DNA of 64,000 nucleotides, taken from NCBI GenBank assembly GCA_002118135.1, contig BDIU01000021.1, positions 124,001 to 188,000 on the forward strand. Reading direction: 5' to 3'. Shown here piece after piece: positions 54,733 through 64,000 of this stretch (position 1 is its first letter; each line of letters opens with the position of its first letter). The stretch is from Trebouxia sp. TZW2008 (Eukaryota > Chlorophyta > Trebouxiophyceae > Trebouxiales > Trebouxiaceae). Both the position numbers and the translations under genes were made by a program. The notes beneath the pieces are model-generated. The model ran no database searches. It was not told the origin of the DNA and saw nothing but the letters and a program-made list of their open reading frames with translations.

Positions 54733-56671
54733 ATGCATGCTGATACACCGCAGAACATGAGCAGAGCATTCAGACGGTGTATCGCATGCATTGCATGCAT
54801 TGCATTGGCGTGTTTATCCTGTGCGCATGCTGAGCCAGGTGACATCGGCAATGTCGCACAATCCGCCGAATTTGGTCTCAGCTCTATCACAGAAGCAGCA
54901 GACCAGTACAAACCCTGGTGGACCGTGAAGTGGCTACCTGAGAGCTTAGGAGCAATCTTGATTATGCTATACGTTGCCAACATTTGGCATGGCAGAGCTC
55001 GAAACGGGGACATAGCCCTGGCATTTGCTGATGTCTTCTGCTACGATGGGTCACTTCTAGAGCGCAACTTCAGCCAAGTAGGAGCCAGAATTCAGGGATC
55101 ACCAGACATAGTCTTGCGAGAGGCCATGCATCGGTTTCAGATCTTTGCCACAGGCAGACGCTTCTGCCAGTCCTTTCAAGCCAGCTTGAACATGCAGCAC
55201 AGACAGGACCTCTTCTACCAGCTTTGCTACCTCATTGCTCCAAGTGAGGACCAGATTGACATTGACATCACCATGAACGAGGCCAACATGGAGCCAATGG
55301 TGCTCCTGATTGCTGCTCCCAGAACAGCCAAAAGCCTTGCCAAGAGCCTGCCGGATGTGCAAGCTTTAGCACGCCCCATTGATGTGGACAAAAGACGGCT
55401 GCCAACCTTTCCATCAGACAAGCTGGCAGTATGGGCAGAGTCTGCCAGCATCTTCTATGAGCTGATGACAGACAGAGTCACAGATTTGCTGTTTGGCAGA
55501 GCAGCATTTGAGAACGCCTCCAAATATTTCAGGCATTTGCATTTCAGCACAGAAGGTCCTGAAGGCTATTCCAAGCAGGGCCTCAGGTTTTCCTTCAAAC
55601 TGCCGCCCAAAGACCAGATGCAGGACTTGACAAAAGTCTTCACAGCAGTTATGCACTTGATAGATGTGAGGCCTCGCTCCTGCTTGAACTCAACACAGTG
55701 CGTGCCAACTGCTTGCCATGTTGCTTTGGCTGATTCTATTGTGCTTTGACGTCAACACTGCATGGCTGCTGTTGGCACAGCACATTGAAGAATGCTATAT
55801 TGCGTCTCGCGAAAAGGCCACATCTAGCCAATGCAAACTGCAAGCTTGTCAAATCTGCGGGTGCTGCATTTGGTTCTGTTCTCACGCTCTGTACCAACAT
55901 GCATCACTTGTATTGCAGTTTCAATCACCCAGCATATGATATGCCGTGTGCACTGCAATGTGCTTGATGCAACACACCCGAAAGTGCTGATAGCAGCAAC
56001 TATGGCAGCATGACACAATATGCCAAGCAGCTACTCAGCCATAGGGCCATCAAGCTTGTCTAAAGAACAATGTCAGCCCTGGGCTCACCTTTCAAACTGC
56101 TGCACTGTAGGTGGTTGGCAGTCATGAGTTGAGCTCAGATGCCAAGGATAAGGCTATTAAGCGCAGGGAACATCGTGCAGCAGCAGAAGTCAAGCTCTCT
56201 GCATATGAGAGGCAAGAGGCGCAGCAGCTGAAGCGACAAGAAAAGCAGCAAGAACAAGCGGTAAGTATTGTAGTCTTACATGACGTGCTCATGCATGCTA
56301 TGGTAGTATTGCAGTCTTACATGACCTGTATTTGCATGTTGCACAAGTGTCCCTGTGGGTGACACATCAGATGCATCAACAACCATTGTTTGCCCATCGT
56401 TATTGACCCAAACTATCATGCCGCTCAGGCATAAGGATGTGTGCACCTCTCTGTTTGTGGTTCCAAGCTTGATTTTGATTGCATGCATATCAGCAGAGGT
56501 CTTTCTGGTACAGCAAACAAGGTCTTGCAATACTGCAGTCCAATGTGGACATGCTGGAACTTGCAGGAGAAGGTAAAAAGAATGACTCCAGAGCAGCGTG
56601 CCAAGTTTGAAGCCAGGCAAGAGAGGGTGCAAACCAAGCGGGCCATGAAGTCACGCATGATCCGCATCTAA
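54733..56671 (+). CDS. CCDC47: CCDC47 / DUF1682 ER-membrane protein (PAT complex subunit)
   Basis: In animals CCDC47 is an ER protein of the PAT chaperone complex that helps insert multi-pass membrane proteins. Three exons, 54733-55665, 56111-56260 and 56567-56671, are all phase 0 and give 395 aa. The N terminus (MSRAFRRCIACIACIALACL, cleavage near SCAHA) is a signal peptide. A membrane helix follows (ESLGAILIMLYVANIWHG), then the conserved globular domain (FCYDGSLLERNFSQVGARIQ, MHRFQIFATGRRFCQSF, SESASIFYELM-type block, HFSTEGPEGYSKQGLRFSFK). The end is a long charged helix (KAIKRREHRAAAEVKLSAYE, MTPEQRAKFEARQERVQTKR) and a basic tail, as in the family. The ATG at 54757 gives a more standard signal peptide and may be the true start. 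An intron copy of a cagtcttacatgac block lies at 56270-56330. Confidence 0.92.
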
Positions 56672-57619
56672 AGCATGCCTTCACAAGACGCACACTCATC
56701 ACAGCAGGCTGCACTCAACAGGGTTGCTGACAGCTGCAAGCATTTTGTTTGGCTCAAGGTTTGCTCTGCAGACCATATGTCTCAAAATCAAATCCTATAG
56801 GCCTTGCAAGGGCACCATTTGGATACATGCTGCTAGTCAGCATACAAATTTTGACCAATGACTGACATGTTTCACCCCCGTGTTTGATTTGACCTGCATG
56901 CCTTTTGCTGCTTGCTTGCCTCTAGCGTCTGTTGTGGCTGTGCAAATTCTCATCACACCTTGTGATCCATCAGTGTTTGTTCAATCTCCAGCTGTCTTTT
57001 ACCAGCTGTATGACTGTCATTAGAACAGCAGTGAAAGTCTGACTGAAAGTAGCAAAACAGTAGAATTCGAAACATGCAAGCATTGTGTTTCTAGGCCTCG
57101 AAGCTAGACTTTCCCCCGCATTTCAGTCCGCAAAGCCACAGGCTTCTAGATGCAGGCCTGATCGTGCCGTCTGCCGACAATGTCTCAGGCCCTGATTGCT
57201 GGCATGTAGCAGTGGCGGGATCGCACGCTGTTACCGCCATTTTTGAAAGTTAAATTCTGACAAGCCTAATGGCGCTGGGCGCACCTGTGTCTCGATGTCA
57301 ATTGCACGTCGTTTGTCACACCTTGCGGCAGCGCAACACGGCGCATGCATAGCGTGTGGGGCTGACCGGCTGCGCACCTGAAGATAGGCGTGCTGCTGTT
57401 GAGCCTAAGCGCAGCTCGGCGTTTTCTGGCCGCAGGTGCTTTGAGGTCTGCCACAGGTGAAGGCTTAGCTTTGAGAAGCGGCTTAGCTTAGAGAAGCGGC
57501 TGCCGTAATTGCAACTGACTTGATACATAGGTCTCTGATGCAATATTGCTGTTCAACTCAGGCTACTCCACTGAAATCTTGCCAGAGACCTACAGCAGGT
57601 CTGTAGCACTTGCAATTGC
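56672..57619. other. Intergenic; no gene seen
   Basis: 3' flank of CCDC47 and 5' flank of the next gene. A 15-bp direct repeat (agcggcttagcttag-like) occurs near 57476-57505. A tttaaatagg sequence at 57633 lies inside the first predicted coding exon, so it is not a clear promoter element. Confidence 0.45.
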
Positions 57620-60204
57620 ATGAGCTCAATCTGTTTAAATAGGAGGTGCCTGCAAGTCCTGATCAAGCAACTGAGCTCAACCACACTGACTGCAGCTCAG
57701 CTGGCTGAATCAGCGCTTGCAGTAAGCCGTCATCATGGTCTAAGTTCTGCTTTGATCAACGCTGACTGTGCAATACCATAGTCTCAGGTGACCCTTGGAC
57801 AGCCTGAGCTTGTAGAGTGCATCCTTAGCAGACCAGTGAACATTGCACAGGCTGTAAACAGTCTGTGTGCTGTTGACCAAGTTGACATGACTGGACGCGA
57901 TGGCATAGTCGTGACAGCATGTGCACCTATGGGCCCTGCTACTAGTGCCTTAGCAGCTCCTGGACCAAAAACTGCCTCCGTTTCTGAACAAAAGTCATGG
58001 ACAGAGAGAGTGCTCAGAACGCTTCATCCCAATGCGTTTGTGTCAGATGCTGAGTGTAGCCAGAAGAACAGAGTCAACAGAGCTGCCATTCAATGTGCAC
58101 CTGACCATGCTGAATCTTTTGGTGAAATCAGCACAAGCCAATTCATCTCAAATGGCATTGACAAAGGATCTACTCAAGAGAACAACAGCTCAACACACCA
58201 CAGTACTATCAGCGCTCACGCTAGATCTCCAGACAGTACTCTATCTGCAATGCCAAATGAGGGCACACAAGCTGCAGAAGGGGACACTTTGAATGGCAAA
58301 TCAATAGACTGCCCCGCAGAGCGAGACAAGGGTCTGATCTGGCCAGCTGTCAATGTATGGCACCTGCCAGGGAACCTTTTTGAGCCAACACCAGTCAAGA
58401 GTCCCCACAGCTCACTAGACAACGACAAAGGCAGCAATCAGGCTCATCGTCACGCGTTTCCTGCTGCGAGTCCTCCAGCTGCTGTATCAATCGTACGGCC
58501 TGGTCATCCCAAGAAGTCACTTTTGTTTGAAGACCTTGCAGACAGGGACGCACCTTTCCCATTGAGAGCTGCTACATTGAGCAGCCCTCTGATTAGATCA
58601 GTGAGAGACTCCACTTCAAAGCCTGCATTCAAGGCTGTTCCTGGAGACGCCTTTGCACCAGCCCTGTCACGTGTTCAACAATACATGGCTGATGTGTCAC
58701 ATGCTCAGAAGCTCATGCAAGGCTTGCCAAAGCAGATGTGCTCATATGCGCCGCCGGGTCTGGACAGTGGCATGCTGCACTTTGCAAGCCAAAATGCATT
58801 TCCTGAGGCAATGCTTCCACCATGCGTTCTCCCTCCAAACAGCTCATACAGTCCATCACCCACATTGCCGGCGTCAGCAACAACAGCACCCCGTAGAAAT
58901 GCATCTGACGTGTATCTTGACAAGCTTGGCATTCACAGAACATACAATGACAGCAATGCCTTGTTTGCAAATGAATCCTCAGCACCACTGTGCGATGGCA
59001 CAGCCCAAACAACTCAGATCCAAGAGCAAACAAGGCCTGCCGATGGTTTTGGTAGAAAGAAGCAGATGCCAACAATGTGTGACAAGATGGCATCATTCTG
59101 TCACATACAGCATTCTCGAGGTCAGATGCCAGACTTGCCAGCAGCTACTGTGAAAGCATTGGTTCAGGTCAGCTTTGCATTGCCTTGTGTCCATACTGCT
59201 TCTGCATTTGCACATCTCTGAGCTCTCCCACATTTGGCATGGCTGCTGACATGTCTTGCAATCAAAACTTGCTGCTTGAAGGCGCTGTTGCCTTGACAAG
59301 CAACCTTGATAGCTCTAACAGCACATGGACTAGGACAAGTGAGGAGCATGAGCAGACAAAGCATGAATATTGGCTACAGATTGCACAGCCCTCGATTTGC
59401 CTTTTGTCCATGGAAACTCAAGTATGGCTTTAGTTTCGGCTCTACAGGCTGTCATTTCTGCCTATGTTCTGTAGTCAACGTCACAAGCAGAGCTGAAAGT
59501 GAGGCTTGCTTCATTGCAGGCTCAGCTGGAGGCTGGTCAGCCAATCAGGACTGCATGGTACAGAGATCACCCCCCGAGACAGATTCACCAGAGGGTTTCT
59601 GCTTCAAGAAAGAGTAAGAGCCGCCCAGTCAATACCTTCAGAGTCATGGTATCTCAGGTGAGCATCTGTGTGACCGGCTTTAGGAATGTTGAAATTGCCA
59701 CATTGTATTATTTGGTAGGTCGCACTGCATATTGCACTTGCCTGCTGCACCATGTGCCTCAGCGTATTGACCATATATGAGCATGACAGGGTTGATACTC
59801 TGAGCTTGTAGGCAAATTGCATTCATGTCGAGGGTTCTTGAGCTCGCAGCAAGCTGCACTCATGCTGCAATGAGTGACTGCAAGTGTATATTGGAGGGCT
59901 TGCAAAAAAACAGAAGCACACTGAACATGCCCTTGTAGGGTTGTGTCTTGATTTTGCATATCATTGCCAAAACCCTTAGCGAAGGCAGGTGTTGCACAAT
60001 GAATGGACCGCTGAACAGTACTTGCTGCATGAGCATGTTTAGGGCTGGGCGTGATTGATTTTACAGGCCTTGGCAGCTCACGCAGGTCTCAGCCAGCCAG
60101 GTCACGGACAGCCATCAGGCCAGACAGGCAAGTGGCAGCAGCACCAAACAAGCAAACAGCCAACCTCTCAACCAGCACGTGAGGAGTTTCATCTGATGCA
60201 GTGA
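57620..60204 (+). CDS. Unknown 585-aa, mostly disordered protein
   Basis: Not recognised. Four exons, 57620-57721, 57788-59167, 59520-59657 and 60067-60204, are all phase 0 with GT-AG introns. The N terminus (CLQVLIKQLSSTTLTAAQLA, VTLGQPELVECILSRPVNIA) looks helical and is the only part that seems folded. The rest is rich in Ser, Pro, Ala and Asn with short conserved-looking islands (SWTERVLRTLHPNAFVSDAE, KKSLLFEDLADRD, ALSRVQQYMADVSHAQKLMQ, VYLDKLGIHRTYNDSNALF). It ends with a basic exon (SASRKSKSRPVNTFRVMVSQ) and a Gln/His-rich tail (GQPSGQTGKWQQHQTSKQPT). This layout is typical of RNA-binding or regulatory scaffold proteins, but no domain supports a function. Confidence 0.6.
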
Positions 60205-61049
60205 CCCTAATAGCATACTTTTATGCAACAAAGAGGCCCTGGCCGGCGCTCATCTGCTGATATCTAGACCTAATTGCGTTGATGTACAGCACCACATGGC
60301 TGGTCAAGTGCACATCTGCGCCCGTTGTCACACATTCAACAGCACAGCTGGACTCATACCTTCGCAAGGCTTAAACATGCACAAAACTGCACCCCGGCCA
60401 GCGCCCTTGAAACCCAGCAAGCTCAATGACAAAATGCAGCAGCCGACATCAGCCAAAATTCGGTTCGATTTGTGCAAGCAGCACGCATCTAGATGACAAC
60501 CGACACGCAAATTCGGAAGCTGATCACTTACTGTGCAGATCGGTCGTGCTACTCTCGTATGCTCGCTTGCCACGAGCAGCGTCACAAAGTGCGCTGCATG
60601 TCGCGAGCCTGTATGAGTAGACATCATCGCTAGATCAAATTTGCAAGGAGGCTATCAGAGCAGTGCAGCGGCTTCAGGAAGGCTGTTCTGTCATCAAGTT
60701 TGTCATTTGCTTTTGCAAAATGGTCGAAAAGGTTGGCAGCGTTTCAAGCCGCGACCGCGTGACTCATCCAAATCGGGCAGCGGGCGTTGTGGAGGAGGAC
60801 CGCAAGCGCTAGGGTGCCACGCCGTTCAGCAGGTGTGCTGTTTGGTCATGTCTCTGCCTTTGTCGTTGTCGTCTTTACGTCTTGATACAGAGAGTGCACA
60901 GGAACATGTGGACGATCCAGAGGTCGGCCGGTGGCGCCCGATCATGATACACGCTGTGCATAGTCGCCTCTGCTTGCATCACGACCTGGATATCCGTCAG
61001 CTGGCGACAGCGGAGTAGCGCCCTGACTTGACATGTGATGCTGCAGGAC
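60205..61049. other. Upstream region of the KH-domain gene
   Basis: Short frames at 60641-61018 are basic and Gly/Arg-rich but do not resemble a protein I know; part may be 5' UTR. No firm feature. Confidence 0.4.
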
Positions 61050-64000
61050 ATGTCTAGCGCAGGGCAGAAACGGTCGCCTCCCAGTGAGCTTGAGAGACAG
61101 GTACAACTGCTCCCTTAGCTCATGCACATGTGCACATCATTTGTACCATTGATAGCCCGGGTTTCTGACCATACTGCTTGCAGCCATGTGCATGTGTGAA
61201 CTGGTCAAGATTGACCTGCAGGACTCCCCATTCCATGGCGAAGAAGCAAAGAGGCAGAAGGCTTCTGAAGCCACAAACATAGTCACTTACAGACTGCTCT
61301 GTCCTGGATCAAGGACAGGCAGCATAATTGGCAAGGTGATATGTCCACACATCACTACATGCAATGATGCAAGGTCAATGATGCATTGATGATCAGCAAA
61401 TCATGTACCTTGAATCAATGCAACGCCGCAACCTTTACACGATCTGTAAAGTGACACTGCATGTACAGGGAGGGGAGATCATACGAGAGTTGAGGCAAGA
61501 GACTGGCACAAAAATAAAAATTGAGGATCCAACACCTGACTGTGAAGACAGGGTTGTGACAATCATAGGCCCAGACAGGCATGTCACTGACAGGCAGCCA
61601 AGTCATAATTGACATACGACAAACGCATCGCATCAAAACTTGGTGCAACAAGCCCCATGTTGATGCATACATTTACAGAAAAGCTGCATGTCAGCTTCAC
61701 CGGTCATCATTTGATCATTTGATTGTTATTGTGTGTTTACAGCAGACGCAAGTTATCTGCAAAGCATGTCCATGTTATGCCCTATGCTGCACACATTTTC
61801 TGCACTGCAGAGTGAAATCTGCGCCATTTTCCATTGCCAGCTTTGTGGATGCTATATCTGTTATGCAACGCAGCAAGGTTGCCTTGGCATGCTGAAAGCT
61901 CATTTGTGGCAAAAACTTATGGCTTGTCAGCAAACCATTACACATGGTTTGTGCAGGTCTGCGCCTGAGTCTGAGGAGAACCCTGTACAGCATGCAGTTC
62001 TTCGAGTCTTTGATCGCGTGGTGGACGCCTCAAACCCTAGTCTAGAAGCAGTGCAAGTGTTTGTGGGGCGCATGCTGCTCAGACCGCCTCAGGTGTGACA
62101 ACACATGACTCTGAGCATTTGCCGCACCTGCATGTGCATGCAAGACTTACACACCACGATTCTGGAGACACGCACATTATTATGACGCAAATCAGCTGTT
62201 GATCACAGTTGGTTAATTGGTGCACTGGCTCAGAAACAGAACAGTACAGCGCATTTACCCATCAAAGCCTTAGGGTAGGAAACATCGGTTTGCCAGCTGT
62301 GGATACTGCTGTAGACAACTACAGTACAAAGCTGCAACGTCAGAGAGCATGATAATGCTGGCTGACCCAGTGACTGAACAGAGCAGCTGCTGATGCAGGT
62401 GGGGTCTATTCTGGGGAAAGGGGGTCAGACTGTCTCACAGATTAGACGAGAGACTGGCTGTAGCATCCGCATTCTACAACCAGGGGATGCACCGTTGTGT
62501 GCAGTGCAAGCTGATGCCTTTGCTCAAGTAGTCCAGGTTGGTCTTGCTCTCTTTGCCTAGATGGCTTGTATATAGTTGAACTGTCATGATTTTGAAGCAT
62601 GCTTGTCAAGATGTGCATTATGTGACTCACAGTGTCATGGCGCTGGTGTTGTGATGCTGCACATGTTTTGCATGTCATTATGAACTGCCCATGTCCATCG
62701 TGGTAAGTGCCAGCAGCCAGAATGTCAGTACAGCAATTGCATGCAATCATTTAAGAAAAAGCCAGCTCAGGAAATGCAGATGGGTGGCGTACAAACAGAG
62801 CATGCATGCTGTATGACTGGACACCTCATTTTTCATCTTGTCATGAGGTGTGATGTGCAGGTGACAGGCAATCTGCAAGCGGTGCAAGCTGGCTTAGCAG
62901 CAATCTGCAAGCAGCTACGCATCAACCCTGGCAAGGCCTGGTCAGAGCCACACTCGGTATGTTGCTTCAGCTAGAAACCTGTCCCGCATTTTGGGCTTCA
63001 AGCCCATCTCACATGTTGAGACTGCAGAAGCACTGACTAGTTGTGGCAATATGCTGCTTCAGCTAGAAACCTGCCTCACATGCTGGGCTTAAAGCCTACC
63101 TTACAACTTGAGACTGCAGCAGCACTGAATAGATGTCTCTGCTGCTGAAGCACTCAGATTGTTCCAGGCTTGCATGACTAGCTTCCTTCCTTGACAATCC
63201 ATGCTTTGAGACCAATTTCATTTATACTGGCAACAAGCCGTCAACTTGCCATTGAGCAACCTTCAGCATTGCCTGACGTGAACTGTTGAAGCAAAATTTC
63301 TTCTCATGCAAATGCAGCCTTGTCATCACTCAAAACTTGAAGGCTGCCAGTGCAGCTAGCAAGCAGTGCCTCTGCTTAGTTTCGTTAGGTGAAAGCATCT
63401 GTGCATGGTCTCTCATACAGATGATAATTGCTTTGTCGCACCATGCACCAGGCAGATCCCTTATTTGGTGAAAAAAAGTCATGACTTCGCACCTGCTAAC
63501 CTGCTGTTCACTCAGTGTAGTGAGTCATCATACTCTCCAGTGATGAGTCTCTCTGCTGCGTGAATAGCAGGTCAGTATGTGCAAGGAGATGACATGTGTG
63601 CATAAAATGACTCAAGTTCTATGACTCAACAAATACTTGCTTGTTGCAGAGTATGTACTGCTCTTGAGTACCGAATATATCATGAGCTTACTGCAACATT
63701 GTTGACTTGGCTTGTGACAGGCTCACAGCAAACTGCCGCCAGTACATACAATCCCAATGGGCTTCAACCCTCAAGCTCAGGCTTTCAGGCCCCCACGGCC
63801 TCAGGGGGGTCGGGGGCGGGGCTCCCATCAGGGCTCTTACCAGCACCCAGGGCCTTACCAGCCGCACCAGCCCCTTAGGCAGCCACTCCCCATTCAGCAG
63901 TCACAGCCTGTGGTACAGCTCTCAAAGCCCAATGCAAGAACATATCTGGACGTGTCTATTCCCTTAGGCATCACTTACATCACACCGACAATCTGCTGAA
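61050..64000 (+). CDS. Multi-KH-domain RNA-binding protein, 3' end beyond window
   Basis: Related to plant HEN4/RCF3-like and animal poly(C)-binding proteins. Exons: 61050-61100 (MSSAGQKRSPPSELERQ), 61222-61335, 61469-61578, 61957-62092, 62399-62536, 62861-62956, 63721 onward; phase is exact. KH1 is TYRLLCPGSRTGSIIGK-GGEIIRELRQETGTKIKIED and continues to VVTIIGPDR. KH2 is VGRMLLRPPQ-VGSILGKGGQTVSQIRRETG and on to CSIRILQPGD. Both keep the G-x-x-G loop, split by an intron in KH1. Exon 3 ends at a GC donor (gacag-gcatgt), required by the frame. The last exon is Pro/Gln/Gly-rich with an RG patch (PPRPQGGRGRGSHQGSYQHP) and then NARTYLDVSIPL, which may open a third KH. Likely acts in mRNA processing or stability (inference). 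Confidence 0.88.
62957..63143 (+). repeat. 92-bp tandem duplication in a KH-gene intron
   Basis: Two copies starting near 62959 and 63051 share atgytgcttcagctagaaac through ttgagactgcag-agcactga. The first copy begins at the donor of exon 6 (62957), so the unit starts at the splice site but the exon itself is not copied. Confidence 0.88.

Overview
This is nuclear DNA of an intron-rich green alga, most likely a chlorophyte and perhaps a trebouxiophyte. The lineage is inferred from gene content. A ClpR1-type inactive plastid Clp subunit and a carotenoid cleavage dioxygenase point to a photosynthetic eukaryote. SDHA, RPS23, TFIIE-beta, PTRHD1 and CCDC47 are ordinary eukaryotic housekeeping genes. 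Nearly every gene is split by GT-AG introns, and coding frame closes exactly across the predicted junctions for SDHA (632 aa), RPS23 (142 aa), both bZIP genes, aquaporin 2 (331 aa) and several others. I see no rRNA, tRNA, CRISPR array or autonomous transposon.

Layout, left to right: a carotenoid cleavage dioxygenase (-, cut by the left edge) faces SDHA (+). Then come a small unknown gene (+), a secreted cyclase/formamidase-fold protein (-), a YAP-like bZIP factor (-), PTRHD1 (+), a BTB protein of LRB/POB1 type (-), a 71-aa one-pass membrane protein (+), ClpR1 (-), TFIIE-beta (+), a single-exon LRR protein (-), aquaporin 1 (+), RPS23 (-), a short secretory ORF followed by a Cys-containing ORF (+), aquaporin 2 (-), a low-complexity ORF (+), a second YAP-like bZIP (-), CCDC47 (+), an unknown 585-aa protein (+) and a KH-domain RNA-binding protein (+, cut by the right edge). 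Most genes are divergent pairs sharing short upstream regions: CCD/SDHA, bZIP1/PTRHD1, BTB/small protein, ClpR1/TFIIE-beta, LRR/AQP1, RPS23/secreted ORF and bZIP2/CCDC47. The two aquaporins and the two bZIPs are paralogous pairs within 64 kb.

The most unusual signal is structural. At least seven genes carry, inside an intron next to an exon, one to three diverged tandem copies of part of that exon together with one splice junction. I call these exon echoes. They occur beside SDHA exons 3, 5, 6, 7 and 8, the cyclase exon 3, bZIP1 exon 5, AQP1 exons 5 and 7, AQP2 exons 6 and 7, and probably the BTB gene and the unknown gene near 10.7 kb. Some keep working splice sites and would be in-frame cassettes; others have lost the donor or carry stops. 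This looks like a recurrent junction-spanning tandem duplication process that lengthens introns and seeds decoy splice sites. Other points of interest are two hairpins inside one AQP2 intron, two GC-AG introns supported by frame closure, a G-tract cluster, and several microsatellites.
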